This document shows positions 27,857 through 37,476 of a DNA stretch of 64,000 bases, piece after piece. The notes under the pieces are model-generated. The model searched no databases. It saw nothing but the letters and a program-made list of their open reading frames with translations, and had not been told where the DNA came from. The translations under genes were made by a program, and so were the position numbers. Every line of letters begins with the position of its first letter. Position 1 is the stretch's first letter. This stretch comes from Candidatus Gastranaerophilales bacterium (GTDB lineage: Bacteria > Cyanobacteriota > Vampirovibrionia > Gastranaerophilales > Gastranaerophilaceae): positions 42,486 through 106,485 of the forward strand of contig CALUYB010000006.1 of assembly GCA_944324905.1 (NCBI GenBank), given 5' to 3'.

Positions 27857-28651
27857 ATGTCAGGACATTCTAAGTGGGCTAATATTAAGCACAAAAAAGC
27901 TAAAACTGACGCTGCAAAAGGCGTTAGTTTTGCTAAATTTTCAAGGGAAATTATTATCGCAGCTAAAATCGGTGGTGGCGATATAAACGGTAACTTTAGA
28001 TTAAGAACTGCTGTTGAAAAGGCTAAAGCAGGCGGTTTGCCTAACGACACAATCAAAAGGGCAATTGAAAAAGGCGCAGGCGGCGGCAGTAATGAAAATT
28101 ACGAAGAAATTACTTATGAAGGCTATGGCGCGGGCGGTGTTGCAGTGTTTATCGAAGCTGCAACAGATAATCGCAACAGAACGGCTGGAGATGTTAGAAG
28201 CTACTTTACAAAATTTGGTGGTAATTTGGGCGAAACAGGCTGTGTAGGTTGGATATTTGAGCCTGTTGGTGAAATTATAATTGAAATCCCAAAAGCTCCT
28301 GATAAGAAATCAAAAGAAGAAGTTAAAATGTTTACATTTGACGAACTTTTTGAAGATTGTATGGAATTTGATCCAAAAGATGTTGTTGAAGAAGACGGTG
28401 AGTATAAAATTACAACAACCGTTGAAGGCTTCCAGTCAACCGTTGAGGGATTAGAAAAATTAGGCTATAAGCTAAAAAGTTCTGATTTAACAAGAATCCC
28501 TTCAAATTCTTGCGAAGTAACAGACCCTGCAATAGTTAGAAAAGTAATGCTTTTACTTGAAAAACTGGAAGAACATGATGATGTTCAAAATGTTTATTCT
28601 AATTTTGAAGCAGATGAGGATTTGATTAATCAAGTGTCGCAAAATCTCTAA
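27857..28651 (+). CDS. yebC: YebC/PmpR-family protein
   Basis: 264 residues. The N-terminus MSGHSKWANIKHKKAKTDAA and RAIEKGAGG block are diagnostic. Members are known as transcriptional regulators, and some YebC proteins help ribosomes through proline stretches; the two subtypes cannot be told apart here with confidence. AAGGA precedes the ATG. Its last 26 nt overlap the convergent comEC gene. Confidence 0.93.
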   Translation: MSGHSKWANIKHKKAKTDAAKGVSFAKFSREIIIAAKIGGGDINGNFRLRTAVEKAKAGGLPNDTIKRAIEKGAGGGSNENYEEITYEGYGAGGVAVFIEAATDNRNRTAGDVRSYFTKFGGNLGETGCVGWIFEPVGEIIIEIPKAPDKKSKEEVKMFTFDELFEDCMEFDPKDVVEEDGEYKITTTVEGFQSTVEGLEKLGYKLKSSDLTRIPSNSCEVTDPAIVRKVMLLLEKLEEHDDVQNVYSNFEADEDLINQVSQNL

Positions 28652-31097
28652 TTTTGCTTTTATAATTTTCAACTTTACAAAGACCTTTTTGGCAATTTGA
28701 AATTCTAATTGCACCAAGGTCTTTTGTAGTATAAACTTTAGTTTTGCCGGCTTTTAAAAATTCAAGTGTTTCAGGGGATGGGTGACCGTAAATATTGTAA
28801 CCTGTTGAAATTATTGTATAGCGTGGATTTAGCCTGTTTAGCATTTCTTTGTTTACAACATCTTTTGCACCATGGTGTCCTATTTTAAAAATATCAATAC
28901 TGCCAAGGTTATTTTTGTATTTTTCATACCCTAAAACTCCTGAGTCACCCATAAATATTGCACTTGCGTTATTTGAATTTACAAGTGTTATTATTGAATT
29001 TTCGTTATCAATTTTATCAGTTTTGCCTGAAAGATTTGCACTGAAAGTTTTTATGCTGAAGCCATTTTCTTTGTATATAATTTCATTATTCTTTGCAACA
29101 GAATATTTGATTTGCTTGTCTTTTAAAATATTTATAATTTCTTTTCCTTTGCTTTCAGGCGGATTTGAATTTTGTATATAAACCTTGTTAACTTTTAAAT
29201 CATTTAAAATATCTTTTGCACCACCGCAATGATCGGCGTCAAAGTGAGTAATAATAAGTAATTCAAGCTCTTTAATATTTTTATCTTTAAAATACTCCTC
29301 CATTATCGTTTTAGCATTTGAAACTCCTCTAAAAGGTGCCATTGCAGTATCTATCATTACATATTTACCTTTTGGGGTTTTAAGTATTGCACTGTCTGCA
29401 TTTCCTACGTCAAAAACAATTATCTCAAAGTCTTTTGAGGGAATTTTTATAAATGTTGCAAGAAATACAAAAATTGCTGCAAAAGAGAGCAGGAGTAATT
29501 TTTTATTTTTAAAATTTTCTTTTATATTTTCTACAATAAGTACTAAAATGCACCAAAACAGAATTATTTGAAAGCAGCTTGGGGAGGGCATTGTGAGAAT
29601 TGAATATTTAAGAGATGAAAAGAACTGCGAAATTTTTACAAGCAAAATAAGGAACGGATTAATTATAAAGTCAAAAACAGGAATTATCTTATCCCCAATA
29701 AATGGTAATGCGCTAAAAATTGAACTGATAAAACCTAAAAAGCTTACAAGACCTATAAAAGGTACGACACAAAGATTAGCAAGCAAGCTCCAAGGAGTAA
29801 AAGTATTAAAATAATACATTTGTAATGGCGCAACATAGAGTTGAGCGCAAAGTGGCACCAACACTACTGCCAGTAGAAATTTTGGCGAAAAGCTCATAAG
29901 TATTATTTTAATAAATTTTGGATAATCCTTTATTTTTGCAATGTATTCTTTGTTTTTGCCGTTTAATTTCTCACAAATCGGTTCAATAGTTACAATAAGA
30001 CCTATTGTTACAATAAAAGAAAGTTGAAAACCGACATCGCAAAACATTTTTGGGTCAAATAGCAACATTACAAGACCGACAAAGAAAATAAGCGCAACAG
30101 GTTTTGCTTCTCTATCTATTAATTTACCTAAAAGTACGAACAGCAACATAATTGCTGCTCTTAAAACAGGCGGCGGGAAACCTGTTGTAAAAGTGTATAA
30201 AATTATAAAAAACACTCCGCCCCAAATTGAAATAACATAAGGCAATTTAAAAATATTTTGAGCTAAAAACCACCAAATGCCAAAAATTAACGCAACATTC
30301 AAGCCACTTGCCGCAAGCAAGTGCATAAGACCCGAATTTACAAAACTTTGTTTTATTTCATCAGGCGGGTTAATTGCTTCGTTACCAAAAACTATACCGC
30401 CTAAAATCTCCAACTGTGGGCTTTTTACATATTTTGCATGTTTTTGGGTAATTTCTTTTCTTATTGTGTCGGTTTTTTGAACTAAAAACAGATAAAACTC
30501 ATCTAAATTGCTAAATTTGTCTGCCTTCTTTGTTATTTTAAAATTTTCGCCTTCGGAATATAAGATTGAAAAAGTATCTTTATATTTTAAATATTTTGCA
30601 TAGTCAAATTGCGAGGGATTAGTTGCGCTTTTGGGCGGTCGAATGTTCCCTGTTATAATTATTGTATCGCCAACTTGTATTTTGTTGAAACGTTTTTCAA
30701 AATCGTTAATTACAACAAGTGTTCTTGTGTTTTTTAAATTGTAATTCTTTTCTTTGAATAAAATATTTTCTACGTCAAAATAAAATTTCGCGCGCGTCCC
30801 CTCTTTTGAAATTTGCAAAATTGAGCGTACTTTGCCTCGAGCTTTTATATTATTCAAGCGTTCATTAAAAAGAGAATCGTAGTCTTTTATTTGAAAACCT
30901 GCATTATAAAAGCCTAAACAAAATGCAAGAAAAATTAATATAGAATATTTTGGTTTGATTAAATTTAAAAATATTGCCGCAATGGTACAAAAAGCAGCAA
31001 TGACAGCAAAAAGCTGTACACACTCGAAAATTTGTGCACAAATACCAAAAACATAAAATAATGAAATTAAAACAATTAAAATGGTTTTAAGATTCAT
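28626..31097 (-). CDS. comEC: ComEC/Rec2 DNA uptake channel
   Basis: 823 residues. N-terminal membrane helices and an OB-like region (GDTIIITGNIRPPKSATNP) precede the Competence membrane domain (SGLMHLLAASGLNVALIFG). A C-terminal metallo-beta-lactamase-like domain follows (FDVGNADSAI; LLITHFDADHCGG), thought to degrade the non-transported strand. It carries single-stranded DNA across the inner membrane in natural transformation. I prefer the ATG at 31097 (AGGA just upstream) to an in-frame TTG at 31127. No other competence gene is in this window. Confidence 0.92.
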   Translation of the reverse strand: MNLKTILIVLISLFYVFGICAQIFECVQLFAVIAAFCTIAAIFLNLIKPKYSILIFLAFCLGFYNAGFQIKDYDSLFNERLNNIKARGKVRSILQISKEGTRAKFYFDVENILFKEKNYNLKNTRTLVVINDFEKRFNKIQVGDTIIITGNIRPPKSATNPSQFDYAKYLKYKDTFSILYSEGENFKITKKADKFSNLDEFYLFLVQKTDTIRKEITQKHAKYVKSPQLEILGGIVFGNEAINPPDEIKQSFVNSGLMHLLAASGLNVALIFGIWWFLAQNIFKLPYVISIWGGVFFIILYTFTTGFPPPVLRAAIMLLFVLLGKLIDREAKPVALIFFVGLVMLLFDPKMFCDVGFQLSFIVTIGLIVTIEPICEKLNGKNKEYIAKIKDYPKFIKIILMSFSPKFLLAVVLVPLCAQLYVAPLQMYYFNTFTPWSLLANLCVVPFIGLVSFLGFISSIFSALPFIGDKIIPVFDFIINPFLILLVKISQFFSSLKYSILTMPSPSCFQIILFWCILVLIVENIKENFKNKKLLLLSFAAIFVFLATFIKIPSKDFEIIVFDVGNADSAILKTPKGKYVMIDTAMAPFRGVSNAKTIMEEYFKDKNIKELELLIITHFDADHCGGAKDILNDLKVNKVYIQNSNPPESKGKEIINILKDKQIKYSVAKNNEIIYKENGFSIKTFSANLSGKTDKIDNENSIITLVNSNNASAIFMGDSGVLGYEKYKNNLGSIDIFKIGHHGAKDVVNKEMLNRLNPRYTIISTGYNIYGHPSPETLEFLKAGKTKVYTTKDLGAIRISNCQKGLCKVENYKSKIRDFATLD

Positions 31098-31139
31098 TTT
31101 CCTAAAACCATTGTAATTATAATTCAAATTTTAAACAAA

Positions 31140-32003
31140 TTAATTAATTATTGTAACGCCCATTCCGCCTTGTGTTGATTTTAAATCTTTGTAATATTGT
31201 CCGTCAGTGTAGTACATTTCATCGCCACTGTTATCTTTGAATATGTCGCGATAATATGTGTTGTTTTGTGGTTGAGGGTAGTAGAAATTTTGTCCTTGGT
31301 TTTGATATGGTTGATAAGCGCCGTTGTACATATTATTTGCACTGTACGGTTGATACGAGGGGAAAGAATTAACACTTGGCGAAAATCCTGTCATACCGCC
31401 TGATGAAAATACATTAAAAGCATTTTTTATGGCATTTTTAAAGCCGTTTTGCGGTTGATAAGGGTCATTTTGAAAGTTTTGATAAGGCATTTGAGCAAGT
31501 TGTCTTGATTGGTCTTCAAGACTTGAACTTGCGACTTTTAATGTTTCAATTCTTGAAGTTAAATTACCGCTTTGATTTGCGCCTAAAATAGACCTTTCAA
31601 GCCTTTGTATGCGGCTTTGTGTGTCTTCGTTGTTATAGGTTTTGTTAAATATTTTTTTCTCTAATGAGGCAAGTGCGTTTTTGTCTTTTCTGCTTATGCT
31701 TTTTTCATCAAGCGTGTTTTCAATAGCTTCAACTCTTTGTGCCAGCGATAAATTTGAGTAATCTTTTTTGTAAAGCTTACTCTCGAGCCTGTTTAACCTT
31801 ATTTCTATGGGTTCATCTTCAAATGTTCTGTTAAAGGTTAATCTTTCTATTTCGCTGATTTTAGGGTAGCTTGCGCTGTTCGGTACAAATTCTGTTCCAT
31901 CGGGGTTTCTGTATTTAACCTCCGGCAAGTTGTCAATTACAATTTCGCAATATGCGCTTTGAATTGATAGTAAAATAGTTAAACATAAAATTAATTTTTT
32001 CAT
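31140..32003 (-). CDS. Secreted protein with tandem F-N-x-T-Y/RLE repeats
   Basis: 287 residues with a signal peptide (KKLILCLTILLSIQSAYC, cleavage near 19). Residues 50-140 hold about three ~30-residue repeats of the form LE..F-N-.-TY..E....R..RLE: EIERLTFNRTF, LESKLYKKDYS, LEKKIFNKTYN, each followed by R-x-x-R-L/I-E. I have an impression of similar repeats in Melainabacteria and cyanobacterial secreted proteins but cannot verify it. The C-terminal half is rich in Tyr, Gln, Asn and Pro and looks disordered. Function unknown. TATGCT lies 6 nt before the ATG. Confidence 0.7.
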   Translation of the reverse strand: MKKLILCLTILLSIQSAYCEIVIDNLPEVKYRNPDGTEFVPNSASYPKISEIERLTFNRTFEDEPIEIRLNRLESKLYKKDYSNLSLAQRVEAIENTLDEKSISRKDKNALASLEKKIFNKTYNNEDTQSRIQRLERSILGANQSGNLTSRIETLKVASSSLEDQSRQLAQMPYQNFQNDPYQPQNGFKNAIKNAFNVFSSGGMTGFSPSVNSFPSYQPYSANNMYNGAYQPYQNQGQNFYYPQPQNNTYYRDIFKDNSGDEMYYTDGQYYKDLKSTQGGMGVTIIN

Positions 32004-32041
32004 AATCTGAGCATAGGACTTAAAATATTTTTTTCATCACC

Positions 32042-32767
32042 CTATTGGGCATTGCCTATCTCAAATATTGTTTGCTCTATTTCATTTAATAGCGCTGCAG
32101 ATTGTTCTTTTATATTTTTTGGCGCATAAACACTGTCTTGAATGGGCATGTAGCGCGAGTAAAAGTTTGCGTCAAATTTTAAATTGCCCAATACTTTTGC
32201 ACTGTAGTTTACATGCCTTACAGCGTAATAGCTGTTGGTTTGGGCGTATGTGCTATATTGATATTTTTTTTCAAGATTTGTTGTCTGTAAGTCAAGTACA
32301 TTGACATTTGCATTAAAAAATTGAATTGAGGCGTTATTTTTTATACACTCTTTCAATTTTTCAAGAGTTTCTTTTATTTTCATTAAATCGTTTACATAGT
32401 CTGAATTTTTATCTTTTTTTATAATTACATCTAAAAACAGTGGGTCATTCAAGGGAGCATCAAGTAAAAGCCCGTCTTTTAGGTCTTTTTCGCTGTATTG
32501 CTTTTGAGGTATGGTTTGAGTTGCCTCTTTCTTGTGTTCAAAATCTTTGTTTATATCGGGAATTGTGCCGTAATACCCTTTGCCCTCAAGATTTACATCG
32601 GGTTTTTTATCTCTTTTAAAAAAGTTGGATATTTTGCTTACTATACTTTCTTTTTTTGGTTGATTATAAGTGCCATTGGGGTTAATTATGGTGTCGTCAT
32701 TCGCACAAAATGCCTGCGAATTAAAAAATGCAAAAAATATAAAAATGACTAAAAAAATCTTTTTCAT
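32042..32767 (-). CDS. Secreted protein of unknown function (241 aa)
   Basis: Signal peptide KKIFLVIFIFFAFFNSQAFC with cleavage after AFCA. The mature part has a polar linker and then a helical domain from about residue 95 (DPLFLDVIIKKDKNSDYVN; LEKLKECIKNNASIQFFNAN) with many Tyr and Asn. No family recognised. TATAAT lies 7 nt before the ATG without a ribosome binding site. The 38-nt spacing to the next gene, also secreted, suggests one unit, probably an envelope component. Confidence 0.75.
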   Translation of the reverse strand: MKKIFLVIFIFFAFFNSQAFCANDDTIINPNGTYNQPKKESIVSKISNFFKRDKKPDVNLEGKGYYGTIPDINKDFEHKKEATQTIPQKQYSEKDLKDGLLLDAPLNDPLFLDVIIKKDKNSDYVNDLMKIKETLEKLKECIKNNASIQFFNANVNVLDLQTTNLEKKYQYSTYAQTNSYYAVRHVNYSAKVLGNLKFDANFYSRYMPIQDSVYAPKNIKEQSAALLNEIEQTIFEIGNAQ

Positions 32768-32804
32768 ATATTAGATTATACTTTTTTATTGAAAAAAGAC
32801 AAAA

Positions 32805-33359
32805 TCAGAAATGTTTTTTATTATATTTATTTTGCACATTTGTAATATCTGTTTTTAAATACTCCTCAATTGCTTCAGCTGCTAAAGTTGTTATTTTATC
32901 GAGTTTTTCTTTTTCATCTTCTCTAAAATTACCAAGTACAAAATTCTCAACAGGCATGTTTTCAATCAAAGGCCCAATTCCAATCTTTAGCCTGTCAAAA
33001 TCAGATGAGCCAACTAAATTTATTATTGATTTTAGCCCATTGTGACCGCCATCAGAGCCGTTTTTTCTAAATCTTAATGTACCAAGTTCAAGCGTAAAAT
33101 CGTCACAAATCACAATAAAATCTCGAACAGTTAGTTTGTAAAAATTCATAAGTTCAACAACTGCACGCCCTGACAAATTCATATAAGTTTTTGGCAAAAG
33201 ATACAAAACATCACCTTTTTTGCCAAAAAAAGATTGAAATTTTTCGCTTAATGTTACACTGTTTTTCTCAAGCAATTTATCAACCACCACAAAGCCAATG
33301 TTGTGGCGAGTTTTAAGGTATTTAACTTCTGGATTTCCTAAACCAATAATGGCTTTCAT
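32805..33359 (-). CDS. pth: Peptidyl-tRNA hydrolase
   Basis: 184 residues: AIIGLGNPEVKYLKTRHNIG with the catalytic His of TRHNIGF, then LPKTYMNLSGRAV and the ICDDFTLELGTLRFRKNGSD and GGHNGLKSI blocks. It frees tRNA from peptidyl-tRNAs that fall off the ribosome. AAAGG precedes the ATG. Confidence 0.95.
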   Translation of the reverse strand: MKAIIGLGNPEVKYLKTRHNIGFVVVDKLLEKNSVTLSEKFQSFFGKKGDVLYLLPKTYMNLSGRAVVELMNFYKLTVRDFIVICDDFTLELGTLRFRKNGSDGGHNGLKSIINLVGSSDFDRLKIGIGPLIENMPVENFVLGNFREDEKEKLDKITTLAAEAIEEYLKTDITNVQNKYNKKHF

Positions 33360-33463
33360 TTTTTACCTTTCTTTATATTTATCCTTTTGTGTACTCTTTT
33401 TGCTAATTAAAAAAAAGAGCTTTAGGGTTATCTGTAAAATATCATATTAGACGGAGTTGAATT

Positions 33464-34036
33464 ATGTCAATGAAAAATAAACCTATAGTAAATGAAAAAA
33501 GTTCACAAAAAGTAGCAAAATTCCTTGAAAAAAATAATCTTCACAAAAAAGATTTTGCTCAAATGATTGGTGTTACCTTATCTTATGTGTACAATTTAAT
33601 TGATGAAACAATTCCGTTTTCATCGCGTGGGACAACACTTGAAAGAATTGCAACGGTTATGGACATAAGGCCTGAAGAATTCATTGAGTATCAAATCCCT
33701 CAAGATCCGCCTGTTTACAATGAAAATCTTGAGTTTTTAAAAGATGCAATAAAACACAACAACCTTTCAACTGTTGATTTTCTAAAGATGTTTGAGAGAA
33801 AAAAACGCCTTCATCTTGTTGACATTTTAAGAGGTGCAAAACCCTTACATATTGATTTTTCTGAATTAAAAAGTATATCAGATGCGCTTAATTTGCCTGA
33901 TGAAGAACTTTATGAATTATGGCGTAGAAGAATGATAGAGTTCTTGAAAGAAGGCGGTTTTAACGTTGAAAAAAATCAAAAACTTGTAGATTCTATGTTT
34001 GAAGGCGCAAAAAGGTATTTAAAAAACGAACAATAG
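33464..34036 (+). CDS. Regulator with two XRE-like helix-turn-helix units
   Basis: 190 residues. The first helix-turn-helix (about 15-75: AKFLEKNNLHKKDFAQMIGV, then TLSYVYNLIDE and MDIRPEEFIEY) is of XRE type. A second, weaker copy follows at 85-150 (LEFLKDAIKHNNLSTVDFLK; LRGAKPLHIDFSELKSI; LNLPDEELYELW). The two copies keep the same spacing, so this looks like an internal duplication giving a pseudo-dimer. GGAG lies before the ATG. Target unknown. Confidence 0.8.
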   Translation: MSMKNKPIVNEKSSQKVAKFLEKNNLHKKDFAQMIGVTLSYVYNLIDETIPFSSRGTTLERIATVMDIRPEEFIEYQIPQDPPVYNENLEFLKDAIKHNNLSTVDFLKMFERKKRLHLVDILRGAKPLHIDFSELKSISDALNLPDEELYELWRRRMIEFLKEGGFNVEKNQKLVDSMFEGAKRYLKNEQ

Positions 34037-34130
34037 TATTGTAAACTTTTCTTAATGTTGTAATTGTTACAATCTTGACTTCTTGAATACTTTTCCAATA
34101 ACATGCAAGTGTAAAAGAATAAGAGGTCAT

Positions 34131-34697
34131 ATGAAAAGTTCAACCTTACATAGAGCAGGACTATCGAGAGAAAATATGTCTGCGCTTGAAAGCTCAAGAA
34201 CATTTGATTTGGATAGAAGCGAGTATTTACGTTATTCAAAACCCATTGCAAAGACTTCTGAGCTAGATGTACTTTGGAGAAATGTTGGAAAAACAGGTAT
34301 TGACACAAGAACAACAAAACAAAAAGCCCCAGGGGTTTACCTTTTAATAGGTTTTATCTGCGGATGTTTGTTTATGGGTCTCATTTCTCTGATTGCTGGA
34401 TTTTCTAATTTTATCGGTTCTCAAAAAACTCAAGAAATTGTTGTTCAGCAGCCACCAAAAGCAAATGTTGCTGTAATTGGTGCTGATAGTCAAACAAGCA
34501 GTGCTGTTGTTTCTGTTCCCAGTGAAGAAAAGTATGAAATTAAAAGCGGTGATACTTTAGATAAAATTGCTTACAGATTTTATGGCAAATATGATGTAGA
34601 AAAAATCGACGCAATTCAAAAAATTAATAATATTACTGACCCATCCGCACTGCAAATCGGGCAAGTGATTATCATCCCTGTTGACTCTCAAAGATAG
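34131..34697 (+). CDS. LysM-domain membrane-anchored protein
   Basis: 188 residues: polar N-terminus, one membrane helix (about 65-90, YLLIGFICGCLFMGLISLIA), a linker and a C-terminal LysM domain (KYEIKSGDTLDKIAYRFYGK; LQIGQVIIIPV) that binds peptidoglycan. The start at 34131 is chosen for the AGAGG directly upstream. The 5' region contains an inverted repeat TTGTAA-TTG-TTACAA around 34061-34076. It ends at a terminator. Confidence 0.8.
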   Translation: MKSSTLHRAGLSRENMSALESSRTFDLDRSEYLRYSKPIAKTSELDVLWRNVGKTGIDTRTTKQKAPGVYLLIGFICGCLFMGLISLIAGFSNFIGSQKTQEIVVQQPPKANVAVIGADSQTSSAVVSVPSEEKYEIKSGDTLDKIAYRFYGKYDVEKIDAIQKINNITDPSALQIGQVIIIPVDSQR

Positions 34698-34724
34698 ACA
34701 AGGTTAAATTTATGTAACAAAATT

Positions 34725-34754
34725 GGCTCAGATGTTTGTCATCGAGCCTTTTTT
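34725..34754 (+). terminator. Intrinsic terminator after the LysM gene
   Basis: GGCTC(A)GAT / ATC-GAGCC stem with one bulged A, followed by TTTTTT. Confidence 0.8.
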
Positions 34755-34799
34755 GTGTAATTATAGACAATGTCTTTTTAAAAGTAGAGAGTAGTTTGA

Positions 34800-36344
34800 A
34801 TGTTTAGTCGATTATTTTTATTATTAACAACATTATTTTTTATCCCCCAAAATGCTTATGCAATGGGCGTAAGCGAATGTGTAGATAAATATTTTGCGCC
34901 TTTTTCAGATGCTTTTTCTAATTTAATTTTTACATCTGTTAAGATAGCAGGCACAAGTGTTCCTGTAATAATTTTATTTTTAATCATATCAAGTATAATA
35001 TTTACATTTTACTTGAGATTTATCGCCATATGGGGTTTTAAACACTCTCTAAAACAGCTTTTTGGTAAGTATCATAAAGAACATGACAACGATAGAGATG
35101 GCGAAGTAAGCTCTATGGGCGCATTTGCAACGGCATTATCTGGCACTGTGGGGCTAGGTAATATTGCAGGTGTTGCAATAGCTATTTCAATAGGCGGCCC
35201 CGGGGCTATGTTTTGGATGGTATTTGGCGCTATATGTGGTATGGCATCAAAGTTTTTAGAATGCACACTTGCTGTTAAATATAGAAGATTTAATGCTGAT
35301 GGCTCAGTTTCAGGTGGGCCAATGTTTTATATTGCCCATGGTTTAACAAGAAAAGGCTTAAGATGGTTAGGTCAGCCTTTGGCATTAATTTTCGCACTGA
35401 TGTGTGTGCCCGGGGCATTGGGTGGCGGTAATATGTTGCAGATTAATCAAGCAACCCAGCAAATGATAAATATAACAGGTGGTGAAAATAGTTTCTTTGC
35501 AACTCATAGTTGGGTTTTTGGCTTGATTGTTGCGCTGATTGTAGGATTGATAATAGTTGGCGGAATTAAATCAATAGCAAATGTAACTTCAAAAGTTGTG
35601 CCTATAATGTGTGGAATATATCTGATAGCGGCAGTTACAATTATTTTAATGAATTTTCAACAAATCCCACATGCAATTTTGACAATATTTAAAGAAGCAT
35701 TTATGCCGCAATCCGTTGCAGGCGGTATTATAGGTACAATAATAATAGGTTTTCGCCGTTCTGTTCAATCAAATGAAGCTGGTTCAGGCTCTGCACCTAT
35801 TGCTTACGCTGCAGTTAAGACAAATGAGCCTGTTTCGCAAGGGTTTGTTTCTTTAATGGAGCCATTTTTAGATACAGTTATTATTTGTTCACTCACAGCT
35901 TTTGTAATTATTGTTACTGGTGAATATTTAAATTATCGAGAAGGTATAACCGGTGTTCAGTTAACTTCAGCTGCTTTTGCGGGCACTTTTTCATTTTTCC
36001 CATATGTTCTTGCAATTGTAATTATTCTTTTTGCAATTTCAACAATTATAAGCTGGGCATATTATGGGCAAAAAGCTTGGAACTATATGTTTGGCGAAGG
36101 TTTTAAACGTACAAAAGTTTACCAAATAATGTTTTGTATTTTTATTGTAATTGGTTCATCGATGAATTTGCAAAGTGTCATTGATTTTACGGATTCAACA
36201 ATGCTTGCGATGGCTGCACCTAACCTTATTGCAATATTTATACTTTTGCCTGAAATCAAGCAAGATTTAATTGAATACTGCAAAAAATACAAAATGATAA
36301 ATAAATTAAACGCTCCTTGGTTTAAAGATGAAAAAGCAGTATGA
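34800..36344 (+). CDS. Alanine/glycine:cation symporter (AGCS family)
   Basis: 514 residues, about ten membrane helices. Family blocks: GTVGLGNIAGVAIAISIGGP, then AMFWMV and the second signature RRSVQSNEAGSGSAPIAYAA. It takes up alanine or glycine with sodium or protons. The N-terminus (MFSRLFLLLTTLFFIPQNAYA) looks like a cleavable signal, unusual but seen in some members. Its 3' end overlaps bioF by 17 nt, so uptake and use of alanine are translationally linked. Confidence 0.92.
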   Translation: MFSRLFLLLTTLFFIPQNAYAMGVSECVDKYFAPFSDAFSNLIFTSVKIAGTSVPVIILFLIISSIIFTFYLRFIAIWGFKHSLKQLFGKYHKEHDNDRDGEVSSMGAFATALSGTVGLGNIAGVAIAISIGGPGAMFWMVFGAICGMASKFLECTLAVKYRRFNADGSVSGGPMFYIAHGLTRKGLRWLGQPLALIFALMCVPGALGGGNMLQINQATQQMINITGGENSFFATHSWVFGLIVALIVGLIIVGGIKSIANVTSKVVPIMCGIYLIAAVTIILMNFQQIPHAILTIFKEAFMPQSVAGGIIGTIIIGFRRSVQSNEAGSGSAPIAYAAVKTNEPVSQGFVSLMEPFLDTVIICSLTAFVIIVTGEYLNYREGITGVQLTSAAFAGTFSFFPYVLAIVIILFAISTIISWAYYGQKAWNYMFGEGFKRTKVYQIMFCIFIVIGSSMNLQSVIDFTDSTMLAMAAPNLIAIFILLPEIKQDLIEYCKKYKMINKLNAPWFKDEKAV

Positions 36345-37476
36345 ATTTTACAAAAATAAGCTCGATGAACAAAAGATGAATTTTAATTTTAGAAGCTTAA
36401 AACCGCTTGAAATTTCTTCTAAATACATTTTGCAGGACGGTAAAAAGCTTTTAAATCTTTCATCAAATGACTATTTGGGCATAAGCACAAGAAAAGATAT
36501 AAGAGATGAGTTTTTAAAAACTTATGATTTGCCAATAAGTGTGCCATCAGCAAGGCTTTTGTGTGCAAATACAACTTCTTATGACAAACTTGAAAATTTC
36601 CTGTGTGATAAATTTTCAAAAGAAGCTTGTCTGCTTTTTAACAGCGGGTATCACGCTAATGTTGGTATATACAGTGCTTTAGCAAAAAAAGGTGACGCTG
36701 TTTTTTGTGATAAATTAAACCACGCAAGTATAATTGACGGGATAAGGCTGGGCGGAGCAGATTTAATCCCATTTAAACATGCAAATTATGATGATTTAGA
36801 GAGCAAACTTGACAGATACGCAAAAAAATACGAAAATGTAATAATTTCATCAGAGGCGCTGTTTTCTATGGATGGTGATTTTTGTGATGTAAAAAAACTT
36901 GTCGAATTAAAAGAAAAATTTGGGGCAATTTTAATTATTGATGAGGCACACTCTTTTGGGGTTTATGGCGAGGGGCTTGGATATTGCGCTCAAGAAAAAA
37001 TGCTTGATAAGGTTGACTTAATAATGGCAACTTTTGGCAAGGCTGTTGGTTCTTATGGCGCATTTTGTGTTGGGGATAAAATATTAATAGAATATTTAAC
37101 TAATTTTGCACGTTCTTTTATTTTTTCTACAGTTTTTCCTCAAATAAGTGCTGAATTTGCTTATTTTGTGCTTAAAAATTACATTTTTTCATCAAATGTT
37201 TTACAAGATAAGCTTTTAAATTTAAAAGACTATATACACAAAAATCTTGCAAATTTTGATGTGTTAGGCTCAAGTTATATAGTCCCTATTGTTTTTGGTG
37301 AAAATGAAAAAGCACTTAATGTATCAAAATTGCTTTATGACAATGGTTTTTATTCTTTAGCAATAAGGTACCCTACAGTTGCCAAAAACTCTGCGCGCCT
37401 TAGGATTTCGCTTAATTCTTCTATTGAGCAGGCTGATTTAAATCCGCTTTTTGAGGTTCTCTCCCGCATAAAATAA
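36328..37476 (+). CDS. bioF: 8-amino-7-oxononanoate synthase (BioF-like)
   Basis: 382 residues of the alpha-oxoamine synthase family. Seen are NLSSNDYLGIST, then LFNSGYHANVG, the DEAHSFGVYGEG block and the PLP-lysine motif TFGKAVGSYGA. BioF condenses L-alanine with pimeloyl-ACP/CoA for biotin. The related glycine enzymes (Kbl, ALAS) share these motifs, so substrate is inferred; the overlap with an alanine symporter supports alanine. Its last 56 nt overlap the convergent RND pump gene. Confidence 0.82.
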   Translation: MKKQYEFYKNKLDEQKMNFNFRSLKPLEISSKYILQDGKKLLNLSSNDYLGISTRKDIRDEFLKTYDLPISVPSARLLCANTTSYDKLENFLCDKFSKEACLLFNSGYHANVGIYSALAKKGDAVFCDKLNHASIIDGIRLGGADLIPFKHANYDDLESKLDRYAKKYENVIISSEALFSMDGDFCDVKKLVELKEKFGAILIIDEAHSFGVYGEGLGYCAQEKMLDKVDLIMATFGKAVGSYGAFCVGDKILIEYLTNFARSFIFSTVFPQISAEFAYFVLKNYIFSSNVLQDKLLNLKDYIHKNLANFDVLGSSYIVPIVFGENEKALNVSKLLYDNGFYSLAIRYPTVAKNSARLRISLNSSIEQADLNPLFEVLSRIK

